A DNA stretch of 38,954 nt. Source: an uncultured Microcaldota archaeon. Lineage in GTDB: Archaea; Micrarchaeota; Micrarchaeia; Norongarragalinales; Norongarragalinaceae. The stretch lies in the NCBI GenBank assembly GCA_903893865.1, contig CAITNU010000072.1, positions 1-38,954 of the forward strand. The letters run 5' to 3'. Below the pieces are notes generated by a model. It made no database searches, had not been told where the DNA came from, and worked only from the letters and a program-made list of their open reading frames with translations. Position 1 is the first letter of the stretch, and each line of letters opens with the position of its first letter. A program made the position numbers and the translations under genes. Positions 26,943-35,067 of the stretch are shown piece after piece.

Positions 26943-27347
26943 TTTTTGGATTGTCATCTAGCTAACTGTTTTCGCGTTTGAAGGTGCACCCCGCGAGGAT
27001 AAACTCCGAGGTTCGGAAAACCACCGGTAGTCGGTTTTTGTTGAAATCCCTAAGAAGTAAACTCTTTTGCCAAGCGGTTTGCCAGCTCGCAGATGCGAGT
27101 ACATCACTTAAGTGTTGTAGCGCGAACTTCGCTGCCTGGAGCCTGCCTAAACGGTTTTTTTCCCTCGGAAAACCAAGAAATGCGGAGTTCCACTATTTTT
27201 TGTTCACTGCAACGATATTTTTTTATACTAGTGTTGCGTTGCCTTCTTGCGGCCCACCGCGTTAAGCGCCGAACACCGTATAAGTGTTTAGCTATGTTTA
27301 GCGTTCATCGCGTTGGGTAGAGCCGCGAACGTAATTCAAAAAATTTT

Positions 27348-27653
27348 TTGCGAGGTGTTTTGGTTTTGGAATTGTTGGATTTAAGCGAGCTTTTCTCGGC
27401 AGTTTTTTTTATTTTAGGCTACGTTTGGCTTTTGCTTAAGCAGGACCTAAAAATTCTTGAAGCGCAAATCCTGCTCGCCTTGTTTACCGCCGGCTTGATT
27501 TTGCTCGCGCCGAGAATGGTTTTCCTCGCTCTAAACGCGGCTTTCGCCGACTTGATACTGGTTATTCTACTGTTCATAATCGGTTTGTTGCTCGCGTTCA
27601 TAGCTAACGCGAGAGGCGAATACTTTGTCGGAAGAAAACCCGCAAGAAGATAG
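27348..27653 (+). CDS. Small membrane protein
   Basis: About 100 aa, about three hydrophobic segments; GAGGTG just downstream of the ORF start suggests the true start is TTG near 27360. Confidence 0.65.
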   Translation: MRGVLVLELLDLSELFSAVFFILGYVWLLLKQDLKILEAQILLALFTAGLILLAPRMVFLALNAAFADLILVILLFIIGLLLAFIANARGEYFVGRKPARR

Positions 27654-28185
27654 AGAAGACGAAGAAGAAAAATCCGTGCGCAAAACGCAAGCGAAAGCGC
27701 ATCCGTCGATAGCGAGCCGCGGCATTCCGGCGGACGAAGCGCTTTGGCTGCCACGCCACGATGCGGTGCGCGACATTCTGCGCAAGCAAAGCAATCCTTT
27801 CGACGAATACGGCGTGGAATGGAGCATTTCAGACGTGATTTCGTTCCTTTTTCCGCCGCGCTACCGCGCTTTACAGCACGAAGTTGCCGTCGCTTTCATC
27901 GAATTCTTGTGCGCGAACGCGGGGCAAGCGAGCTTTCACGAGATAGGCAGTTTCGTGAGCCGCAGCGGCGCAAGCAAAGCGACTTTTTACAACAAAATCG
28001 TGCCGCGACTCAAGCACGCGGGGCTAATCGAAGTCAAACGACCGTTGCGCACCGGCGCGAAAGAAAGCGAGAAAGGCCCGATGACGATATTCTTGAGCGA
28101 AGGTTTCCACAATTACTTGTTTAAAATCGCTAAAGAGTGGCGTAGAATCGTGCTTACCGCGCGCAGCAAGCGTCCGACCGCATGA
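27625..28185 (+). CDS. Winged-helix/HTH-domain protein
   Basis: FHEIGSFVSRSGASKATFYNKIVPRLKHAGLIEVKRP resembles a wHTH; acidic N-terminus. Confidence 0.7.
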   Translation: MSEENPQEDREDEEEKSVRKTQAKAHPSIASRGIPADEALWLPRHDAVRDILRKQSNPFDEYGVEWSISDVISFLFPPRYRALQHEVAVAFIEFLCANAGQASFHEIGSFVSRSGASKATFYNKIVPRLKHAGLIEVKRPLRTGAKESEKGPMTIFLSEGFHNYLFKIAKEWRRIVLTARSKRPTA

Positions 28186-28570
28186 AAACCCGTGCAAAAT
28201 CCGCTAAAACCAGTTCGGGAAAGCCAAAACCTGCCTATTTTGAACGATTTTTTTAGTTCATAACAAACCGAACCGAGCCCGCAATCAAAAAACCAGCGTT
28301 TTTCCAGAAAACTGGCTTTAGCCTGCATTTTCTATTGCCGGCGTTACTTTGGTTACCCCCGGCGCGTATTACGTTTGGTGATACGATTTCTGCCTACTTG
28401 GCGAAAGCGTTTTTCTATTGATGTTGCACGGCTAAACGCACGCTAAACATGCTAACCTCGATTTTTTGCGCAAACCTGCGTTTTCGCGGTTTTCCGTGGA
28501 GTTCAAGCTATTGTTTTTGCTTTGAATCCCGCTCGCGGAAAACGAAAACTGCCCGCTTCGCGTCTTTTGC

Positions 28571-29416
28571 GTGTCCTTTTCCTTATTTTCCAGTTTTGTC
28601 GCGCGAATTTTTATTAACCGCCGCAGCGTTGCTTGTCGCGTGTTCGCAGACTTTTTTTCAAGCAAAACCAGCGGCGTACGAGAGCGAACGGATTTCGCGG
28701 TTCTCGGCGGAAAACTCGTCGAATTCGTCGTGCGCGAGAACCCCGCGGCGCGAGGCATTACGCTGAACGTCAGCCACTCGCGCGGACTCGTCGCGACTGT
28801 TCCGCCGCGCTGCGCGCCGGGAGCGCTGACGGCGTTTTTGCTCGCGAAAGAAAAATGGATTCTGAACAAACTCGATTATTACGCGAGTTTCCCGAACCCG
28901 AAGCAGCCGAAAGAGTTTTTCGAGGGAGACGCGGTTCGCTTTCTGGGAGCAGTTTACCGCCTTAAAATCGACGTCGCGCCTGCGCACGCGCCAGCGCGTC
29001 GCGCAAAAGTGTTTTTCGACGAAAACGAAGGCGTCGTAACCGTTCGCGTTGCTGCGCGTTCGCCTCGCGCGATTCGCATTGCGCTCGAGAAATGGTATCG
29101 TTCGCAAGCGGAACGCGTTTTCGCGGCGCGGCTGCGTTTTTTTGCTGACGACATGGGTTTGCGCGCGGCGCGAGTTTTCGTGCGCGGCCAGCGGACTGTT
29201 TGGGGCACGTGCAGCTCGAAAAACAATTTGAGTCTCAACTGGCGGCTAGTGCTCGCGCCGCTTAGCGTAATCGATTACGTGATTGTTCACGAGCTCGCGC
29301 ACTTGCGGGAACTCAATCACTCGAAAGCGTTTTGGAGCATCGTCGCGCGCTACTGTCCCGACTTCAAGGAGCGCCGCAAGTGGCTGAAAGAGAACGAGCG
29401 CAGCCTAGCGTTTTGA
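28571..29416 (+). CDS. YgjP-like (DUF45) metal-dependent hydrolase; true start probably downstream of 28571
   Basis: VIHELAHLRELNHSKAFW zinc motif (HExxH-like HELAH), GQRTVWGTCSSKNNLSLNWRL. Confidence 0.88.
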   Translation: MSFSLFSSFVARIFINRRSVACRVFADFFSSKTSGVRERTDFAVLGGKLVEFVVRENPAARGITLNVSHSRGLVATVPPRCAPGALTAFLLAKEKWILNKLDYYASFPNPKQPKEFFEGDAVRFLGAVYRLKIDVAPAHAPARRAKVFFDENEGVVTVRVAARSPRAIRIALEKWYRSQAERVFAARLRFFADDMGLRAARVFVRGQRTVWGTCSSKNNLSLNWRLVLAPLSVIDYVIVHELAHLRELNHSKAFWSIVARYCPDFKERRKWLKENERSLAF

Positions 29417-29428
29417 GTATTCTTGCGG

Positions 29429-31432
29429 TTATTTAGCCATCTTGCTTCCAAGCTGGTATTCCGCGAGTATTTCAGAATTGCTTAGTGGTCGATTGTATAT
29501 TTTGAGTTCATCCAATTTTCCCGTTAAAACTTGTCCTCCGAATATATAGTCGTCGCCTGACTCGTCTATGTTGCCGTTTTGTGTTCCTTGCAGTACTCCG
29601 TTGACGTAAATCTTTTTCTTAGCCGTTGATTCGGCGTTTGAGTAAACGATTGCTATGTGCTCCCAAGTGTATTGAGTGTAGCTTGTTTGGCTTAGGAGGT
29701 TTCCTCCTCCGTAAAACCAGTACTTGTGATTGTCGGTCCAAAGTCCAAAGCTGGATGCCTTCGTTATAACCCTGAAAGAAGAGGCGTTTGTCTCCGTGTA
29801 TATCCACGCCATTATGGTGAAGTAGCCGCCTGTGCTGAGAAAGCGGTTGTATGGAACGTTTAGGTATGCTTCGTTGCTGCCGTCGAAGTGGACTGCGCCG
29901 CCGAATTTTCCGGTAGAATGAGTTACTCCCGTTCTCAAATACCCGTTAGCATCGTTTCCTAGTCCACTAGAGTCATATGCGGTTGGTCCGCTCGTTTCGT
30001 CGAACTTGTAGTAGCCTACTAAACCCGTTGTCGGAGTCATTGGTGCTGGCGGAGTCATTCCGAGCGTGTATTCGGCTTTAATTTCCGCTGCGCTTAGAGG
30101 GCGATTGTATATTTTGAGTTCGTCGAGTTTGCCGATGAAGCCGTCTCTTCCGAATATATAGTCGTCGCCTGACTCGTCTATGTTGCCGTTTTGTGTTCCT
30201 TGCAGTACTCCGTTGACGTAAATCTTTTTCTTGGCGGTAGCTTGTGCTGAATCGTAGACTATTGCTACGTGTTCCCATTGGTATTGGGTGTAGCTTGTTT
30301 GGCTTAGGAGGTTTCCTCCTCCGCTAAATCGGTATTTGTAGCTGTCGGTCAAAAGTCCAAGGCCGTAGTAGCCTTTCGCTATAATTTGGAATGCGGGCGT
30401 GTTGGTTTTTACGTAAACCCACGCCATTATGGTGAAGTAGCCGCCTGTGCTTAGGAAGCGGTTGTATGGAACGTTTAGGTATGCTTCGTTGCTGCCGTCG
30501 AAGTGGACTGCGCCACCGAATTTTCCAGTAGAGTGAGTTACTCCAGGTCTCATATAACCTGTAGCGCTGTTTCCCAGCCCGCTTGAGTCGATCGCAGTGT
30601 CTCCACCTGTTTCGTCAAACTTGTAGTAGCCTACTAAACCCGTCGTCGGAGTCAGGACTGCTGGCGAGCCAGCCAACGCCCTATATTCTTTATCTATTTC
30701 AATTGCGGTTAGTGGGCCATTGTATATTTTGAGTTCGTCGAGTTTGCCGATGAAGCCGTCTCTTCCGAATATATAGTCGTAGTTGAAATCGTCTATGTTG
30801 CCGTTTTGTGTTCCTTGCAGTACTCCGTTGACGTAAATCTTTTTCTTGGCAATAGGTTGAGCCGGATCATAAACTATTGCTACGTGTTCCCATTGGTATT
30901 GAGTGTAGCTTGTTTGGCTTAGGAGGTCTCCTCCTCCGTTAAACCGGTATTTGTAGCTGTCGGTCAAAAGTTTAAACGCGTAACCTTTCGCTATAATTTG
31001 GAATGCGGGCGTGTTGGTTTTGACGTAAACCCAAGCCATCACCGTGAATCCTCCGTTTATTGCAAGAGTTTCACTATCTGGAACGTTTAGGTATGCTTCG
31101 TTGCTGCCGTCGAATTGAACCGTGCCGCCTTTAATTCCTGTTGCGTGAGTTACTCCTGTCCTCGAGTAACCGTGAGCGTCGTTTCCGTTTCCGCTTGAGT
31201 CGACTGCAGTGTCTCCGCTTGTTTCATCAAAAGTGTAGTACGCGACTAACCGTGCTCTTGCCTGAGAAAAACCCGTAGTGTCCGAATTATCTTGCGGCGG
31301 TGCCGGCGCTATATTGTCGTTTGCCGTTGCTGTCGGCGCATTTGGCGTTCTGGAATATTGCGTGCATCCAGCGAGGAGAACGACGATCAAGAAAATTGCG
31401 GGTATTGCGTAAAACAGTTTTGCGTTCTTCAT
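29429..31432 (-). CDS. Secreted lipoprotein with three tandem LamG/concanavalin-like domains
   Basis: MKNAKLFYAIPAIFLIVVLLAGCTQ lipobox; three repeats of LVGYYKFDETSG...DGSNEAYLNVP...TIMAWVYVKTN...KKKIYVNGVLQGTQNGNIDE...GKLDELKIYN. Confidence 0.9.
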   Translation of the reverse strand: MKNAKLFYAIPAIFLIVVLLAGCTQYSRTPNAPTATANDNIAPAPPQDNSDTTGFSQARARLVAYYTFDETSGDTAVDSSGNGNDAHGYSRTGVTHATGIKGGTVQFDGSNEAYLNVPDSETLAINGGFTVMAWVYVKTNTPAFQIIAKGYAFKLLTDSYKYRFNGGGDLLSQTSYTQYQWEHVAIVYDPAQPIAKKKIYVNGVLQGTQNGNIDDFNYDYIFGRDGFIGKLDELKIYNGPLTAIEIDKEYRALAGSPAVLTPTTGLVGYYKFDETGGDTAIDSSGLGNSATGYMRPGVTHSTGKFGGAVHFDGSNEAYLNVPYNRFLSTGGYFTIMAWVYVKTNTPAFQIIAKGYYGLGLLTDSYKYRFSGGGNLLSQTSYTQYQWEHVAIVYDSAQATAKKKIYVNGVLQGTQNGNIDESGDDYIFGRDGFIGKLDELKIYNRPLSAAEIKAEYTLGMTPPAPMTPTTGLVGYYKFDETSGPTAYDSSGLGNDANGYLRTGVTHSTGKFGGAVHFDGSNEAYLNVPYNRFLSTGGYFTIMAWIYTETNASSFRVITKASSFGLWTDNHKYWFYGGGNLLSQTSYTQYTWEHIAIVYSNAESTAKKKIYVNGVLQGTQNGNIDESGDDYIFGGQVLTGKLDELKIYNRPLSNSEILAEYQLGSKMAK
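29491..31250 (-). repeat. Three tandem, nearly identical repeats of about 612-615 bp inside the LamG gene
   Basis: TGTATATTTTGAGTTC anchors at about 29494, 30106 and 30721; long near-identical blocks between copies. Confidence 0.9.
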
Positions 31433-31560
31433 TCCGACCGCCTCCAACGAAAATTCGTTTTAACCAGTAAAATTACTACAAACGCGCCGCTATTTATTAG
31501 CTGTGTTTAGGTATTTCGGCGCTTTCGTCGTAGCCTCGACGAGGTTCTAGAGATTTTCAG

Positions 31561-31707
31561 CGGACCCGCCGGGATTCGAACCCGGGCCAAGAGCTCTCCA
31601 CCCACATTTTCGCTCTTTGCGTTGTTTTTCGCTTTTTTGCGTGTTTTTCAGGGGAGCGCGAACGCGATCCGCAAGCTCTCATACTATCCAGGCTATACTA
31701 CGGGTCC
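31561..31707 (-). tRNA. tRNA-Arg(GCG) with a 73-nt intron between positions 37 and 38
   Basis: Spliced: GGACCCG TA GTAT AGCCTGGATA GTAT G AGAGC TTGCGGA GCTCT TGGC CCGGG TTCGAAT CCCGG CGGGTCC G; exons 31707-31669 and 31595-31561; intron 31668-31596; CCA not encoded. Confidence 0.93.
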
Positions 31708-31817
31708 AGCCAATTGTTTTGAAGCACAGGTTATAAAAACCGCTCGATACAAAACACAATACTTCGCCAGCTTTTTTTACTGGTTTGTTTTTCTTGATTC
31801 GTGAAAGGGTGATTTGT

Positions 31818-31973
31818 TTGAAGGTTTGCTGCAGTTGCGGCCGCGAGACGGACGATTACGTGGCGTTCGCGTGCCCGGGCAAGGAGTGCAAGCGCAAAAT
31901 CGTGCGCTGCAAGGCGTGCAAGGAAAAGAGCGTGAAGTGGGTTTGCAAGAACTGCGGAACAAGCGGGCCGTGA
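31818..31973 (+). CDS. Small archaeal zinc-ribbon protein
   Basis: (TTG)KVCCSCGRETDDYVAFACPGKECKRKIVRCKACKEKSVKWVCKNCGTSGP*; multiple CxxC knuckles. Confidence 0.8.
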   Translation: MKVCCSCGRETDDYVAFACPGKECKRKIVRCKACKEKSVKWVCKNCGTSGP

Positions 31974-32428
31974 AAACTGCAGCTCGAAAAGCGGCGGTAA
32001 CACGCGTCATGGTTTTCGGGTGCTTCGACGTCGTGCACTTGGGGCACAAAAAGTTTTTAAGGCAAGCGAAGCGCTTTGGCGGCAAGCGAAGCGAGTTAGT
32101 CGTTTGCTTGGCGCGCGATAAAACCATTAAGGCGATAAAGAAAAAAGCGCCGTGGTTTTCGGAACGCGAGCGAGCGGAAATCGTGGGCGCCTTAAAGCTC
32201 GTGAGCCGCGTAGTCCTCGGAGGATTGGGAAACAAGTACGAGGTTATCAACAAAGTCAAGCCGGACGCAATCGTTTTGGGGTTTGACCAGCGAGTTAACA
32301 AAAAGCTTTTACGGCAAAAAATTAAGGAATTCGGTTTGCGCACGCGGGTAGTGCGCTTGCGCACTGCTTTCAAGCCGCAAAAACTCAAGAGCAGCGTCAT
32401 CAAAAAATTTTTGAAAGAAGGTTTTTAG
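31970..32428 (+). CDS. ribL: FAD synthase (cytidylyltransferase-like)
   Basis: VMVFGCFDVVHLGHKKFLRQAKRFGG nucleotidyltransferase motif (HLGH); GTG start overlaps the preceding TGA. Confidence 0.88.
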   Translation: MKTAARKAAVTRVMVFGCFDVVHLGHKKFLRQAKRFGGKRSELVVCLARDKTIKAIKKKAPWFSERERAEIVGALKLVSRVVLGGLGNKYEVINKVKPDAIVLGFDQRVNKKLLRQKIKEFGLRTRVVRLRTAFKPQKLKSSVIKKFLKEGF

Positions 32429-32435
32429 CGAGGGG

Positions 32436-32690
32436 ATGTTTTTGGGCAAGGTTTTGACTCGAATGAAGGTTTTTCCCGAGGAGGACGCGAATCTCGACGC
32501 GTTGCTCGCGAAGATTAAAGGCATCGATGGAAACAATACGGCGAAAATCGAGGACTACGTTTTCGGCGCGAAAATCATCATCGCCTCGTTCGTTTGCGAG
32601 GATCGCGCCGCGGTTGATTTCGAGGAGCGCGTGCGCTCGGTCGAAGGCGTTTCCGAAGTGCAGGTTGAGGAAGTAGGTTTAATATCCTGA
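32436..32690 (+). CDS. ef1b: Elongation factor 1-beta (aEF-1beta)
   Basis: GKVLTRMKVFPEEDANLDALLAKIKGI...FGAKIIIASFVCEDR...VRSVEGVSEVQVEEVGLI. Confidence 0.92.
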   Translation: MFLGKVLTRMKVFPEEDANLDALLAKIKGIDGNNTAKIEDYVFGAKIIIASFVCEDRAAVDFEERVRSVEGVSEVQVEEVGLIS

Positions 32691-32710
32691 GCGCGCTAAC
32701 GCCTTGGAAA

Positions 32711-34021
32711 ATGGGAATCCTCGACTTTTTGTTCAAGAAAAACAAGCCTGCGCAGCCGAGCCAGCCGTTTCGCGCTCCGAACGCAACGCTTTCCGAGTTA
32801 GCGCAGCGCGCGGAGGAAGCAAAGCGCAAGGAAATCGATGCGGCGTTGCCTGAAGTCGAGGCGAGCGCGCACCGTATTCGCTCGCAGTGGAGCCACCTGG
32901 AAAAGAAAACCGTCGGGCTCGCGAAAAAGCCGGTGCGCAGCGGAATCGACGGCGAGAAAGTCGCGGAACAATCGCGGGACGCGTTCGCTCGCCGCACTGA
33001 GCAATTGTTCAAGTCCAGCGTTTTTCCGGAAGCTCGCGCAAGCGAGCGCGAACGGGACATCGAATCGTTTTCGCGTTTCGCGCGCGATTTCGAAGAAGTT
33101 TTGCACAAGTTCGCTCGCGCGCTTTCCGACAACAAGTACTTGTTCTTGTTTTTCAAGGAGGACACGGAGGAAATCGGCCGCAGCATTAACGAGCTCAACG
33201 ACGAAGCGTTGACGCTGAAGCATTCCGTCGAGGCGGCGCACAAGAACAGCGAGAAATACGCTACGCTGTTGCGGCGCATAGGCGAGCTCGAAGCTTTGCG
33301 CGGAAAGAACGCCGAGTTCGAGCAAAAAGCGCGTTCCGCCGAGGAAGAAGTCGCGCGTTGGACTGAAAAAGAAAAGCAGGCGCAAACAGAGTTCGCGCTC
33401 GAAGAAAAGAACGCGGCGCAATCGAAAATCGAGATTGCCGCGCTCGATAATGACGCGTGGACTGCTGAAAACGAGATTACTCAGCTTATTGCTCCGCTGC
33501 AGCGGCCGTTTCGCAAGCTTGAAAAGCTTCTAGAGTCGCGGGAAACGCGACCATCGCAAGAACCGCTGACCCCGCGGGCGCACGTCGACAAGCAGTTGCT
33601 TTACTCCCTCGCTAGTTACGCGGCGAACCTGATTCTCGCGCTCGAGAACGATGCGGAATCGAACAAGCTCGCGGCCGCGTGCGCGGAACTAGAAAAAAAC
33701 GTTACCGAACTCAACTTCGATTTGAAGGATTCCGAGAAGATTCAGGAAGCGTGCGACGCGGTGCGCGGAGGAAAGATTCGCTCGCTTTGGAGCGTGCGCA
33801 CTGACGCGCTGCGCCGGAAAGAGCAGAAAAGCGAGGCGTTGGCGCCGCTGGAGAAAGCGAAGGCCGCGCTTGAGGACGCGAGCGAGCACAGGCAGGAAGC
33901 GTCGCTCGCGTTCAAAGCTGCTCAGGCGAAGCTCGCGGAAAACGCTGCGGCGATTCGCCTCGAGAAGGACGCGATAAACAAGGCGGCGAACTCGTTGTTC
34001 AAGCTGTCCTTGCGCGAGTAA
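32711..34021 (+). CDS. Long coiled-coil protein of unknown function
   Basis: 436-aa, heptad-rich Glu/Lys/Ala sequence beginning MGILDFLFKKNKPAQPSQPF. Confidence 0.8.
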   Translation: MGILDFLFKKNKPAQPSQPFRAPNATLSELAQRAEEAKRKEIDAALPEVEASAHRIRSQWSHLEKKTVGLAKKPVRSGIDGEKVAEQSRDAFARRTEQLFKSSVFPEARASERERDIESFSRFARDFEEVLHKFARALSDNKYLFLFFKEDTEEIGRSINELNDEALTLKHSVEAAHKNSEKYATLLRRIGELEALRGKNAEFEQKARSAEEEVARWTEKEKQAQTEFALEEKNAAQSKIEIAALDNDAWTAENEITQLIAPLQRPFRKLEKLLESRETRPSQEPLTPRAHVDKQLLYSLASYAANLILALENDAESNKLAAACAELEKNVTELNFDLKDSEKIQEACDAVRGGKIRSLWSVRTDALRRKEQKSEALAPLEKAKAALEDASEHRQEASLAFKAAQAKLAENAAAIRLEKDAINKAANSLFKLSLRE

Positions 34022-34511
34022 CTCGCTTTTCGTCGCCCGCAGTCTTTATTTCTTTTAGGACGCGCCTGATTTCGCGCACGTGCGTTCCCTTCCAATAGAT
34101 TTGCGCGCAGCGCGCGTTTCCGCAACGCCAAAACGCGTTATGCCTCGCATAAACGCGCGGCCAGACGAGCGTTTTCACGCTTTTTTTCGGAACGCGCTCG
34201 AGTCGCGAACCGCACTTGGGGCACAACGCTTGCGTTTCGCGCTTCGGGATTTTTATTTTGAACGCCGCGGCGACTTCGCGGAATTGCGAGCGCAAATCGT
34301 TGGAGCGGACGAGAAACGTACGGCAGTAGTTTTTCGCTTTTTCCGCGAGTTCTTCGTCTCGGGTGAGGAGAACGGCTTTGCGTCGCGCCGCGAGCTTTAT
34401 GACGTCGTCGTCTTCGACTGCCAGCTCTTCCGGCGCGTAGATTACGCGCAAGCCGACTAGGCGCAGCCAGCGCGAGAGTTTGCCGAGCATCGCGTCCGCA
34501 ACGAAAAGCAT
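33999..34511 (-). CDS. Mut7-C RNase domain protein (PIN-like with zinc ribbon)
   Basis: FVADAMLGKLSRWLRLVGLRVIYAPE...LLTRDEELAEKA...CPKCGSRLERV...CGNARCAQIYWKGTH. Confidence 0.9.
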   Translation of the reverse strand: MLFVADAMLGKLSRWLRLVGLRVIYAPEELAVEDDDVIKLAARRKAVLLTRDEELAEKAKNYCRTFLVRSNDLRSQFREVAAAFKIKIPKRETQALCPKCGSRLERVPKKSVKTLVWPRVYARHNAFWRCGNARCAQIYWKGTHVREIRRVLKEIKTAGDEKRVTRARTA

Positions 34512-34542
34512 AACTATACCTACGCTTCAAATGATAAAATAA

Positions 34543-35049
34543 GTGACTGAAATGCGGCGTTACCGGCAAATTCTCGGGGTTTTCAATAAGTGCCTGCCTA
34601 CGCGAAAAATTGAGCCTAAAGTCGATGTTACGCTGAATGGACTTGGTTTGAAAGCGAAGCCGTTGATAGTGCCGTCCATTATTCCCGATCCAAGACTTAG
34701 TTTTGAGGTTGAAAAGCGTCCGGCTGGTACCAGCTTTGCTAAATACTTCACGCACGTCAGCGCTGAATATGAAATAACCATACCTAAAACCGCTTTCAAG
34801 ACAAACTGTTCTTTCGAGGGACTGGTTAAAGAATTGCGTACAAAAAAATGGTTGTCAGTTGAGCCAAGATACAGCGAACAAGAGAACATGCTAATACTAA
34901 AGCACGAAGTTATTGCGCCGCCTCACGATATAGCTAATTCTGGCAGCGCCGTAACAATAGAAAAACTGTTGAAAAGATTAATGGGCGTGCCATGGATACT
35001 TTTGGATGACGGGATGCCATACTTGAAAATACACGAAACCAGTGAATGA
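34543..35049 (+). CDS. Hypothetical protein
   Basis: 168-aa ORF; composition differs from neighbours; no family recognised. Confidence 0.65.
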   Translation: MTEMRRYRQILGVFNKCLPTRKIEPKVDVTLNGLGLKAKPLIVPSIIPDPRLSFEVEKRPAGTSFAKYFTHVSAEYEITIPKTAFKTNCSFEGLVKELRTKKWLSVEPRYSEQENMLILKHEVIAPPHDIANSGSAVTIEKLLKRLMGVPWILLDDGMPYLKIHETSE

Positions 35050-35067
35050 CGCGGTTCGCGCACGTTT

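Noticed and set aside
26943-27347. RNase P RNA or SRP RNA
   Set aside because: Only a loose resemblance (GAGGATAAACTCC); the conserved GAGGAAAGUC/ACAGAA core and SRP helix 8 motifs were not found, so not called as a feature
29491-31250. Mobile element or CRISPR-like repeats
   Set aside because: The repeats are in-frame LamG domain duplications within one CDS, not mobile or spacer-bearing
32578-33421. Minus-strand ORFs (32578-33279, 32798-33421) opposite the coiled-coil gene
   Set aside because: Antisense shadows of a biased coiled-coil CDS
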